The translations under genes were made by a program, and so were the position numbers. Below are positions 15,699 through 23,174 of a DNA stretch of 33,757 nucleotides, one piece after another (the stretch's first letter is position 1; every line of letters starts with the position of its first letter). The notes below the pieces were generated by a model that was not told the origin of the DNA, ran no database searches, and saw only the letters and a program-made list of their open reading frames with translations. Source of the stretch: Aquificaceae bacterium (lineage in GTDB: Bacteria > Aquificota > Aquificia > Aquificales > Aquificaceae); NCBI GenBank assembly GCA_027049085.1, contig JALTVH010000283.1:1-33757 (forward strand). The letters are read 5' to 3'.

Positions 15699-16862
15699 AT
15701 GTTTACCCCCCAGGAAAAAAGAACTATCCTCGGGATAAATTTTGCAGTTATAGCCCGAATGCTGGGGCTCTTTCTCTTACTACCTGTGCTATCACCTTAC
15801 GTCAAGGACCTTCAGGGAAGCACCCCCCTCCTTACAGGACTCGCTGTTGGAATCTATGGATTTACCCAGTCCCTCCTTCAGATTCCCTTCGGTTATATCT
15901 CTGACAGGATCGGGAGAAAGCCGGTAATAACCTTTGGTTTCATCCTTTACATTGTCGGGAGCCTGGCGGGAGGCCTTGCATCCACAGCATGGTCAATGGT
16001 ACTCGCAAGGCTCCTTCAGGGTGCGGGTGCTATCTCTTCGTCAGCTCTATCTCTTACTGCAGACCTCATTAGAGAAGAAGTGCGAACGAGAGCCTTTGCC
16101 CAGATCGGCGCATCTGTGGGAATGGCCTTCGCTGTTAGCATTGTCGTTGCTCCAGTCCTTGCAGGGACATTCGGTGTGCCTTTCATATTCTTTCTGACAG
16201 CCCTTCTGTCAACTATAGCAATGCTTTACATCCTCTTTTTTATCAGGGAACCTGAGAAACACAACAGGGAAATTGAACCTTCAATAAAAAACTTTGCCCT
16301 GATCCTGAAGGATCCAAGGATATCTTTTATAAATTTTTCGGTAGCTCTTCTTCACGCCTTGCTCGTTACGGTTTTTACCGTTGTTCCCATTGAACTGATA
16401 GAGAATTTTGCCATGCCAAAAGGGGAACACTGGAAGGTGTATGTTCCTGTGATACTCCTTTCAATTGCAGTAATGGTGCCCGCGATAATCTATGCAGAGA
16501 AGAGAGGAAGGATAAGGGAAGTTATGGCATTGGGCGTGCTTATAATAACGATCGGTTTTGCCGCTCCCCTTTTTATTAACACATCGGCAGGTATTTTCCT
16601 GATGCTCGCCCTGTTTTTTGTAGGCTTTCACCTCCTTGAACCTGTCCTCCCATCTTTACTCACCAAAATAACCCACAGGGACCTGAGGGGCCTCTCTGTA
16701 GGGATCTATAATACGAGTCAGTTTATAGGAGCCTTCGCAGGGGGAATTTTAGGGGGAATTGCCCTCAAGAGGGGAGTCCAGACAATGCATTCAATGAGCC
16801 TGACTTTGAGCTTACTCTGGATTCTGCTGGTAGTTCTGTCCTTCAGAAAGTTACGTCTCTGA
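15699..16862 (+). CDS. YajR-like major facilitator superfamily transporter
   Basis: A 387-residue MFS protein with 12 predicted TM helices. The N-terminal half closely resembles E. coli YajR: RMLGLFLLLPVLSPYVKDLQ, the motif-A loop GYISDRIGRKPV between TM2 and TM3, and RLLQGAGAISSSALSLTADL in TM4. EHWKVY and GIYNTSQFIGAFAGG also match in the second half. The YAM C-terminal ferredoxin-like domain of YajR is absent. Substrate is unknown; proton-coupled drug or metabolite efflux is the usual guess. The 3' end overlaps the convergent archaemetzincin-like gene by 20 bases. Confidence 0.93.
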   Translation: MFTPQEKRTILGINFAVIARMLGLFLLLPVLSPYVKDLQGSTPLLTGLAVGIYGFTQSLLQIPFGYISDRIGRKPVITFGFILYIVGSLAGGLASTAWSMVLARLLQGAGAISSSALSLTADLIREEVRTRAFAQIGASVGMAFAVSIVVAPVLAGTFGVPFIFFLTALLSTIAMLYILFFIREPEKHNREIEPSIKNFALILKDPRISFINFSVALLHALLVTVFTVVPIELIENFAMPKGEHWKVYVPVILLSIAVMVPAIIYAEKRGRIREVMALGVLIITIGFAAPLFINTSAGIFLMLALFFVGFHLLEPVLPSLLTKITHRDLRGLSVGIYNTSQFIGAFAGGILGGIALKRGVQTMHSMSLTLSLLWILLVVLSFRKLRL

Positions 16863-17337
16863 TCATTTCAAGAGCCTTTGCTCTGCATTCTCCGCACAGG
16901 TTGAATCCTTTCCTGTCAAGATCCTCTGCTATTTTAGATTCTCCCATAACACATTTATCCCCCTTACAGGGCTCAAGACCAACGGAAATACCAAGCAGGT
17001 ACGCAACACCCCTGTAAACTCTGTTCAGGAAAAGATCCTCAACAGGGTCGTAGAGTCTGTTGGCAAAAACGAAGATATCCTCCTCACCGCTCCTTGTATA
17101 ACCCCACACAGGGGAAAATTGAGAAACTTCGTTCGAGTTCACAATCAGAACCCTGCGGAAAAGCCCCGGGAACTGCTTATTCTGAAAGTACAGCCTAAGT
17201 CCCTTCTCAGCAGGAGGATGTTTCTTGATTATGGAGATCCTCGACCCAAGACCAAAGTTCTTCCAAATTGAGGAACATGCTGCAAGGGGTATCCTAAGGC
17301 TTTCCACACCTGCTGAGATAACGTACACGAGGCGCAA
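16843..17337 (-). CDS. Archaemetzincin-like protein with degenerate catalytic site
   Basis: A 164-residue protein. The C-terminal half aligns without gaps to archaemetzincins, whose signature is HExxHxxGxxHC-x4-CxM followed by CxxC. Here C124-x4-C129-V-M131, D141-R-K and C148-x2-C151 are kept, so the structural Cys4 zinc site looks intact. The catalytic stretch reads YLLGISVGLEP (113-123): His, Glu, His and His are replaced by Y113, L114, I117 and P123, leaving only the glycines. Upstream family features remain (DIFVFANRLYDP, LFLNRVYRGV). It should fold but not act as a protease. It lies 10 bases after lspA. Confidence 0.8.
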   Translation of the reverse strand: MRLVYVISAGVESLRIPLAACSSIWKNFGLGSRISIIKKHPPAEKGLRLYFQNKQFPGLFRRVLIVNSNEVSQFSPVWGYTRSGEEDIFVFANRLYDPVEDLFLNRVYRGVAYLLGISVGLEPCKGDKCVMGESKIAEDLDRKGFNLCGECRAKALEMIRDVTF

Positions 17338-17347
17338 GAGATGACCC

Positions 17348-17818
17348 TCACTTTTTAAGTGAATTAATTATTACAATGAAGAGTGCAACAGTTATGGATG
17401 CGTCCGCTATATTGAAAGCTGGCCAGTAGTGTTCACCTATATGGAGATGAATAAAATCCCTTACCTTTCCAAGAAAGAGTCTGTCATAAAGGTTTCCGAG
17501 GGCACCACCACCTATCAGACCCATAGCAACAGACACCCACCTCTTTCCGTCCCTTGAAGAGTAAAGGTAAGTAACAAGAAAGGCAATAATGGGTGTGAGT
17601 GTGAGCAGAGGTATCCTTATAACGTCAGGCAGGTCGGAAAAAATACCGAAGGCAGCACCCTTGTTGTAGATCAGGTAGAGCTTCAGAAAGGGTAAAACCC
17701 TGACCTCACCCGAGGAGAGCAGACTCTCTGCCAGCTCCTTTGTAATCAGGTCAAGGAAAACTACCAGTAAAAGTATGTATACATAAATCAGAGTCTGTCC
17801 ACCAGTGATCTTTTCCAC
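17348..17818 (-). CDS. lspA: Lipoprotein signal peptidase (signal peptidase II)
   Basis: A 156-residue inner-membrane aspartyl protease that cleaves prolipoproteins. Four TM helices are evident. The catalytic blocks are GGALGNLYDR (N109, D112) and FNIADASI (N136, D139); YNKGAAFGIF is the other conserved block. It starts with GTG inside the 3' end of purL (31-base overlap). The only purine-rich site, GAGGAGG, abuts this GTG, so the exact start is less certain, though the N-terminal length before the first TM matches the family. The protein is complete. Confidence 0.95.
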   Translation of the reverse strand: MEKITGGQTLIYVYILLLVVFLDLITKELAESLLSSGEVRVLPFLKLYLIYNKGAAFGIFSDLPDVIRIPLLTLTPIIAFLVTYLYSSRDGKRWVSVAMGLIGGGALGNLYDRLFLGKVRDFIHLHIGEHYWPAFNIADASITVALFIVIINSLKK

Positions 17819-20013
17819 ACCTCCTCAAGATTAGTAATTCTTTCCCTCAGAACTTCCTCACCGTTAAACCTGACAGTAAGATTTCTGTCAGAGGTAACCT
17901 TTCCAAGGTACATCCATTCAACCCCTGATTCCTCAATTATGTCCTTAACCTCATCAAGGTTGGAATGAGGTACGCTAATAACAATTCTTGTTGGAACCTC
18001 ACTGAAGAGAAAGAAGTCAGCTCTCTCTTCACAGTATATATCAAGTTCGGCACCGAACTCTGTTCCAAAGAGGCTTTCAAGAACGCACACTATAAGACCC
18101 CCCATTGAAATATCGTGGGCTGAATTAATGAGATTTTCTCTACTGAGCCTGACCATCAGGTCAATCAGCTTCCTTTCCTTTTGAAAATCAATCTTCGGCA
18201 CAGGACCCTTAACCTCACCGTGAACGACCTTGAGAAACTCGCTACCACCAACTTCCATAGAGCGAAACACATCGCCGATCAAGAGTATCTCATCGGTGTC
18301 GTTAAACTTTATATCTGTGTACCTGTTTGCTTCTTCCAGCCTTCCCACACAGACAACAACAGGGGTTGGATAAACGTTTCTCTGCTCTTCCTCCGTAACG
18401 GTCTCGTTGTACAGGGAGACGTTTCCGCTCACCACAGGAACGCCGAGCTCCTCACAGGCACTTGCCATCCCCTCTACAGCCCTGACAAACTGCCACATGA
18501 TCTCTGGCCTTTCCGGATTTCCAAAATTCAGACAGTTGGTTAGGGCAAGGGGCTTCCCGCCCACACAGGCAACGTTTCTGCACGCCTCAGCAACCACGTA
18601 TCTTGTGCCTTCATAGGGATCAAGAAAAACCATACGTCCGTTTCCCTCACAGGACAGAGCGATACCCGATGCTGTGGACAGCTCAGGTTTTTCAACCCAT
18701 TTGAGTCTCAGAACCGCGGCATCTCCACCGGGAACGACTACGGTGTTGGTACCAACCTGAAAGTCATACTGGGAATATATCCACCTTTTGGAGGCTATAT
18801 TGGGTGATGAGAGCAACCTGTAAAGTGCCTCCCTGAGATCAGTGGGAGGAACCTTTGCCTGATCAGTCTGGTTGACCTGGCGGTAGTAAAGGGGTTCCCT
18901 AACCTCTCTGTCATATTCGGGGGAGCTGTCTGTTATCAAAGAGACAGGAATGTCCGCAACGATCTCCTCGCCATACCTGACAACCAGCCTTTTTGTATCG
19001 GTAACCTCACCCACCACAGCCCAGGGAAGGTGGTATTTTTCAGCTATTTCTCTCAGCACCGGTACCTCTGTTTTATCAGCAACGAGGATCATCCTCTCCT
19101 GGCTTTCCGAAAGCAGGATCTCATAAGGGGTAAGATCCTGGCGAAGGGGGACGAGGGAAAGGTCTATCTCAGCACCGAGTCCAGACTTTCCCGCAAGCTC
19201 GGTAACTGATCCACCGAGCCCTGCTGCACCAAGGTCCTGCATGCCAACTACAACACCCCTCTCTACAGCTTCAAGAACTGCCTCAATCAGCTTTTTACCG
19301 AAAAAGGGATCTCCTATCTGAACGCTCGGTCTTTTATCCTCTGAATCTTCCCCAAACTCAAAGGAAGCCATCACAGCACCGTGGACGCCGTCCCTCCCTG
19401 TGGTAGATCCCATCAAAAATAGAACCTGACCTGGTTTCGTTGCCCTTGCCCTTATGATCCTTCCAGCAGGCATTACACCAATACAGAAGGCGTTGACGAG
19501 AGGGTTTGTAACGTAGGGTCCCTCAAAGACCGTTTCACCCCCCACAGTCGGGACGCCGATAGAGTTTCCATATGAGCCAATTCCACTAACAACACCTCTC
19601 AGGAGGGATTTAACCTCAGGGCTTTGAAGCTCACCGAAGCGGAGGGAGTCCATAAGTGCAACAGGCCTTGCACCCATTGAGAGGATGTCCCTTATTATTC
19701 CCCCTACCCCTGTTGCAGCACCGTGGAAAGGCTCTATATATGAAGGGTGGTTGTGGCTTTCAATCTTGAAGGCTACCCAGACCCTTTCGTCTATCTCAAT
19801 TACACCGGCATTTTCACCGGGTCCCTGCACAACCCAGGGGGCAGATGTGGGAAACTTTCTGAGATGCTTTCTGGAAGACTTGTAGGAACAGTGTTCAGAC
19901 CACAGGGCACCTATCAGTCCAGCTTCAACATCGGTTGGTTCCCTTCCGAGTTTTTCCCTGATCAGTTTGTACTCATCCTCGGTAAGACCGTGGATTTCCC
20001 AGACCCTTTCCAT
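17788..20013 (-). CDS. purL: Phosphoribosylformylglycinamidine synthase II
   Basis: A 741-residue small-type PurL, the synthetase subunit of the PurS-PurQ-PurL complex that makes FGAM from FGAR in purine synthesis. Marks: REPTDVEAGLIGALWSEHCS, the nucleotide/substrate segment KIESHNHPSYIEPFHGAATG, GGETVFEGPYV, MQDLGAAGLGGSVTELA and CLNFGNPERPE. The length separates it from the ~1300-residue enterobacterial form. No Shine-Dalgarno precedes the ATG; a TAAAAT on the minus strand (20024-20029) ends 10 nt before it. It shares a ~73-base gap with the divergent rplU and is followed by overlapping lspA. Confidence 0.98.
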   Translation of the reverse strand: MERVWEIHGLTEDEYKLIREKLGREPTDVEAGLIGALWSEHCSYKSSRKHLRKFPTSAPWVVQGPGENAGVIEIDERVWVAFKIESHNHPSYIEPFHGAATGVGGIIRDILSMGARPVALMDSLRFGELQSPEVKSLLRGVVSGIGSYGNSIGVPTVGGETVFEGPYVTNPLVNAFCIGVMPAGRIIRARATKPGQVLFLMGSTTGRDGVHGAVMASFEFGEDSEDKRPSVQIGDPFFGKKLIEAVLEAVERGVVVGMQDLGAAGLGGSVTELAGKSGLGAEIDLSLVPLRQDLTPYEILLSESQERMILVADKTEVPVLREIAEKYHLPWAVVGEVTDTKRLVVRYGEEIVADIPVSLITDSSPEYDREVREPLYYRQVNQTDQAKVPPTDLREALYRLLSSPNIASKRWIYSQYDFQVGTNTVVVPGGDAAVLRLKWVEKPELSTASGIALSCEGNGRMVFLDPYEGTRYVVAEACRNVACVGGKPLALTNCLNFGNPERPEIMWQFVRAVEGMASACEELGVPVVSGNVSLYNETVTEEEQRNVYPTPVVVCVGRLEEANRYTDIKFNDTDEILLIGDVFRSMEVGGSEFLKVVHGEVKGPVPKIDFQKERKLIDLMVRLSRENLINSAHDISMGGLIVCVLESLFGTEFGAELDIYCEERADFFLFSEVPTRIVISVPHSNLDEVKDIIEESGVEWMYLGKVTSDRNLTVRFNGEEVLRERITNLEEVWKRSLVDRL

Positions 20014-20032
20014 AGAAGGCTTTATTTTATCA

Positions 20033-20060
20033 TTGACATGCTGTGTTATACTAATATACT
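20033..20060 (+). promoter_or_regulatory. Sigma-70-type promoter of rplU-rpmA
   Basis: Perfect -35 TTGACA (20033-20038), a 16-nt spacer, and -10 TATACT (20055-20060). The predicted start near 20067 leaves a ~20-nt leader holding the ACGGAGG ribosome-binding site of rplU. It is the best-formed vegetative promoter in the window, as expected for ribosomal protein genes. Confidence 0.75.
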
Positions 20061-20086
20061 ACGATCCCCAAGGTACGGAGGAAGCT

Positions 20087-20386
20087 ATGTACGCTATCAT
20101 TGAAACGGGTGGAAAACAGTACAGGGTTGAAAAGGGAATGCGAATAAGGATTGAAAAAATTGAAGCCGAAGAGGGCAAGAAAATAGAGTTCATACCCCTC
20201 CTCATCAGGAAAAAGGACGGTTCCCTCGTCCTTGGCAAGGGAAAGGTCACAGGTGAGGTTACAGGTCACGGCCTTGGGAAAAAAGTAACTGTTTTTAAAT
20301 ACAAACCAAAGAAAAACTACAAAAGGTGGAAGGGGCACAGACAACCCTATACAGAAGTAGTTATCAAGGACATCAAGGAGGTGTAG
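20087..20386 (+). CDS. rplU: 50S ribosomal protein L21
   Basis: A 99-residue L21, a 23S rRNA-binding protein of the large subunit. It has the characteristic start MYAIIETGGKQYRVEKG and the C-terminal signature KKVTVFKYKPKKNYKRWKGH followed by RQPYTEV. I chose ATG 20087, with GGAGG 6 nt upstream, over a longer in-frame ORF whose extra 40 residues cross the promoter. Followed after 2 bases by rpmA, the usual L21-L27 pair. Confidence 0.98.
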   Translation: MYAIIETGGKQYRVEKGMRIRIEKIEAEEGKKIEFIPLLIRKKDGSLVLGKGKVTGEVTGHGLGKKVTVFKYKPKKNYKRWKGHRQPYTEVVIKDIKEV

Positions 20387-20388
20387 TT

Positions 20389-20640
20389 ATGGCTTCCAAG
20401 GCAAGCGGCGGATCAACGCGGAACGGGAGAGACAGTCATTCAAAAAGACTCGGCGTAAAAAGGTACGGCGGACAGTTTGTGAAGGCAGGGAACATACTCG
20501 TCAGACAGAGAGGCTCAAAGATCTACCCCGGTCAGAACGTAGGGATGGGTTCCGACTTCACCCTTTTTGCCCTCACCGACGGATACGTTAAATTTGAAAG
20601 GCGCAGAAACAAAAAGGTTGTGAGCGTTTACCCTGCCTGA
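20389..20640 (+). CDS. rpmA: 50S ribosomal protein L27
   Basis: An 83-residue L27, located near the peptidyl-transferase centre. It begins MASKASGGSTRNGRDSHSKR without the cleaved N-terminal extension seen in Firmicutes, then LGVKRYGGQFVKAGNILVRQ and the C-terminal KFERRRNKKVVSVYP. The start has AAGGAGG upstream, formed by the end of rplU. Followed by a terminator about 50 bases on. Confidence 0.98.
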   Translation: MASKASGGSTRNGRDSHSKRLGVKRYGGQFVKAGNILVRQRGSKIYPGQNVGMGSDFTLFALTDGYVKFERRRNKKVVSVYPA

Positions 20641-20691
20641 TAACGTTCTCTTCAGGAATTTCTTAACCCCTCACCAAATCCTCTCCTTAAA

Positions 20692-20716
20692 AAGAGACCC
20701 CCAGAGGGGGTCTTTT
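20692..20716. terminator. Bidirectional intrinsic terminator between rpmA and the porin gene
   Basis: An 8-bp stem AGACCCCC / GGGGGTCT with an AGA triloop, flanked by AAA on the left and TTTT on the right; A-T pairs extend the stem. The symmetry lets it act for rpmA on the plus strand (T-run 20713-20716) and for the convergent porin gene on the minus strand (shorter U-run). Confidence 0.85.
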
Positions 20717-20740
20717 AAGCGGGCATACAAGGTGCAGGGC

Positions 20741-21763
20741 TCAGAAGGTGACGCCTATCTCAATTCCAGCTACGGTTCTGTTGTTTTTATCAAGGTTCCC
20801 AAAGACCTTATTCTTGGTTGAGATATAGGCGACCTCGGCCCTTATATAAGAGCTGGGTGTTGGTTTAAGGGTAGGGGTAAGGGTGAAGGTGTAGCCATTC
20901 TCAGCGTTTACAGAAGCTCCTGTATAAATACCAGTATCCCCCTCATCAAAGTACTCTACTCTTACAGGAAGGCTGATATTTCCGAGGTTTGGAATGGCGT
21001 AAAGGGCTATACCGTAAGCGTAACCCCTGGTACTTCCTCTGGTGTCAAGCCACTGATAGTCAAAGTTAACTCCGAGGTCTATCATTCCAAGGGAAAGGCT
21101 TCCAACAAAATCAATGAGGTTTTTGGCATCTTTATAGTCGTAGTAAGAGACAGCATAACCAAGGGGTCCTATCTCACCAAGAGAACCCACCGCAATGTTA
21201 TCCCTTCCAAACTCCTGATTGTATTCAGCGTACAGGTCAATACCACCCGCATTGACCGTTGCCCTGACAGCGGGATAGATTACAGGCTGGGCGAACCATA
21301 CGGTACCGAGGGTGATATTGGGATTGCTGTAGGTGTTTGCAACCTCATATCCAACGTTGGTGGGAAGGAGACCAACATCTATGCTGAGAACAGGAGCTGG
21401 TTTGAGAGTTATGTAGGACCATACAAGACCTGTTGCAGGATTATCCATTCCGTAAGAGTTGTAATTAAAACTCTGGGGTACGCTCATTCCTCCATTCCAG
21501 AAAGTTGGCTGGGCGAGTCCTCCTACCGCTATGTCAAAGCCAACTTCAAACATGCCCTTCTGGCTTCCGCTGAGATTGACAAGGAAGTTGGTAACGACAA
21601 AGCTATCCATGTCAGGATTATTATTGGTAGCCATATACCCACCACTGAGGGCACCCCCGAGTTTAAGATCGAGGCTTGATGAGACCCTGAAGGTCTTTTC
21701 TTCTGCAAAAACGGAACCTGCAAGCATGATAGATGTTCCAAGGGCAAGCGAAAGTTTCCTCAT
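20741..21763 (-). CDS. Outer-membrane beta-barrel porin of the nitrogen operon
   Basis: A 340-residue protein with a clear signal peptide (MRKLSLALGTSIMLAGSVFA, cleavage likely before EEK). The rest is made of alternating amphipathic strands rich in Gly/Tyr/Asn, ending in ...IGVTF with a C-terminal Phe, the classic barrel-insertion signal. It resembles putative outer-membrane beta-barrel porins (BBP2/OmpL type). It is downstream of amt on the same strand, 73 bases away with a hairpin between, so it may admit ammonium or other small N-compounds when nitrogen is short; this is inferred from position. Shine-Dalgarno AAGGAGG is present. It shows that the host has an outer membrane. Confidence 0.87.
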   Translation of the reverse strand: MRKLSLALGTSIMLAGSVFAEEKTFRVSSSLDLKLGGALSGGYMATNNNPDMDSFVVTNFLVNLSGSQKGMFEVGFDIAVGGLAQPTFWNGGMSVPQSFNYNSYGMDNPATGLVWSYITLKPAPVLSIDVGLLPTNVGYEVANTYSNPNITLGTVWFAQPVIYPAVRATVNAGGIDLYAEYNQEFGRDNIAVGSLGEIGPLGYAVSYYDYKDAKNLIDFVGSLSLGMIDLGVNFDYQWLDTRGSTRGYAYGIALYAIPNLGNISLPVRVEYFDEGDTGIYTGASVNAENGYTFTLTPTLKPTPSSYIRAEVAYISTKNKVFGNLDKNNRTVAGIEIGVTF

Positions 21764-21802
21764 AACTATCTACCTCCTTGTAGTTTGCTCAGTTAAAAAG
21801 AG

Positions 21803-21831
21803 AAAAAGCGGAGCGGAGGACTGAGCCTCCG
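21803..21831 (-). terminator. Probable terminator/attenuator between amt and porin
   Basis: On the minus strand a 6-bp stem CGGAGG/CCTCCG (21814-21831, 6-nt loop) is followed after 6 nt by TTTTT and a further pyrimidine-rich run. The distance between stem and T-run makes it imperfect; partial read-through into the porin gene is likely as no separate promoter is obvious in the remaining ~40 bases. Confidence 0.5.
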
Positions 21832-21836
21832 ACCTT

Positions 21837-23117
21837 TTAAAGGTTATAGGCACTCTCACCGTGCTGACCACTATCAAGCCCCTCAATTTCCTCGTCCTCA
21901 CTGACTCTCAAACCAGTAAGGGCTTTGGCCACTATAACTATAACAGCGGTAAGTATGCCGGAGTAAACAATGGTTGCAATTACACCTTCAATCTGAATAA
22001 GAACCTGTTTAGCATTTCCGTACAGAAGGCCCGCTGCTTCATTCACGGAAGGATCGGCAAATACACCTGTAAGGATTGCACCCACTATACCTGCTACACC
22101 GTGAATACCAAAGACGTCCAGGGCATCGTCGTATCCGAGGGCAGACTTGAGCTTGGCAACCGCAAAGAATGCAAAGATACCACCCAAGGCACCCACGAAA
22201 ATTGCCCCTACAGGGTTTACAAAACCTGCTGCAGGAGTTACAGCAACGAGTCCTGCAATTATTCCTGAAGATATACCAACAACAGTTGGTTTACCTGAAA
22301 CAAGCCACTCCACAAACATCCAGGCAAGTACTGCAGAGGCGGTTGCGACCGTGGTGTTGGTCATTGCGTAAACCGCTATGGTGTCAGCTGCAAGAGCTGA
22401 TCCAGCATTGAAGCCAAACCATCCAAACCACAGGATCCCGGCGCCAAGGGCAACAAGGGGAACGTTGCTCGGAAGGAGGGTTGTGTCCTTCCTTTTCCCG
22501 AGGATGAGAGCACCTACAAGACCGGCGATACCGGCATTGATGTGGACAACTGTTCCACCGGCAAAGTCAAGGGCACCGTGGGAGCTGAGGAAGCCTCCAC
22601 CCCAGACCCAGTGGGCGATCGGTGGATAAACTATGATTGACCAGAGTATGCAGAAGAGGATCCACGCTGAAAACTTCATTCTACCCACAAGGGAACCGCT
22701 TACAAGGGCAGTGGTTATCGCAGCGAAGGTCAGCTGGAACATCAGGTCAAGGAGTGCAGGGTAGCCTGTGTCAGGATTGATCCCTGAAATTCCCTTTCCA
22801 AAGAGGTACTGGCCGGGGTTTCCAATAAAGGAAGAAATATCATCACCGTAGGCGATTGAGTAGCCCACAATAAGCCAGGTCAGGGTGACTATGCAAAAAG
22901 CAACAAGAGACATAGCGATGGTATTCAGAGTGCTCTTGGTTCTGTCAAGGCCACCGTAGAATAGGGCAAGGCCAGGAACCGTCATGAACACAACAAGTGC
23001 TGATGCTGTTAGCATCCATGCTGTGTTCCCTGTGTCTAATTTGGCACCCTCCTGAGCAAAAGCGGGTATAGCGGTAAAGAGCAGGGGCAGAATCGCCCAA
23101 ATTGATACGCGCCTCAT
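21837..23117 (-). CDS. amt: Ammonium transporter (Amt/MEP family)
   Basis: A 426-residue ammonium channel with signal peptide MRRVSIWAILPLLFTAIPAFA and 11 predicted TM helices. Family marks: TVPGLALFYGGLDRTKS, DFAGGTVVHINAGIAGLVGA (first pore histidine), and DVFGIHGVAGIVGAILTGVF (second pore histidine), so the twin-His pore is complete. I chose ATG 23117, with AAGGAGGG upstream, instead of an ORF start 12 codons earlier. It is third in the glnB-glnA-amt operon; GlnB-type proteins usually gate such channels. The C-terminal tail is longer and acidic (SEDEEIEGLDSGQHGES). Confidence 0.97.
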   Translation of the reverse strand: MRRVSIWAILPLLFTAIPAFAQEGAKLDTGNTAWMLTASALVVFMTVPGLALFYGGLDRTKSTLNTIAMSLVAFCIVTLTWLIVGYSIAYGDDISSFIGNPGQYLFGKGISGINPDTGYPALLDLMFQLTFAAITTALVSGSLVGRMKFSAWILFCILWSIIVYPPIAHWVWGGGFLSSHGALDFAGGTVVHINAGIAGLVGALILGKRKDTTLLPSNVPLVALGAGILWFGWFGFNAGSALAADTIAVYAMTNTTVATASAVLAWMFVEWLVSGKPTVVGISSGIIAGLVAVTPAAGFVNPVGAIFVGALGGIFAFFAVAKLKSALGYDDALDVFGIHGVAGIVGAILTGVFADPSVNEAAGLLYGNAKQVLIQIEGVIATIVYSGILTAVIVIVAKALTGLRVSEDEEIEGLDSGQHGESAYNL

Positions 23118-23142
23118 CTCTTTTCCCTCCTTTATAGAAATA

Positions 23143-23163
23143 ACCCCGCCCATGGGGCGGGGT
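23143..23163 (-). terminator. GC-rich hairpin between glnA and amt (attenuator)
   Basis: Perfect 9-bp arms ACCCCGCCC and GGGCGGGGT with a 3-nt loop lie in the 57-base gap between the glnA stop and the amt start. On the minus strand the stem is followed by TATTTCT, a weak U-rich tail. It probably ends a fraction of transcripts, giving more GlnB/GlnA than Amt, or protects the glnA mRNA 3' end. Confidence 0.65.
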
Positions 23164-23174
23164 CTAAAACAACC

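Noticed and set aside
19967..20086. A 40-residue extension of L21 upstream of its ATG
   Set aside because: It would cross the consensus promoter and the ribosome-binding site; L21 normally begins at MYAIIETGG.
21861..22629. Plus-strand ORFs within amt, some rich in Pro/Ala/Thr
   Set aside because: Low-complexity translations antisense to a strongly conserved ammonium transporter.
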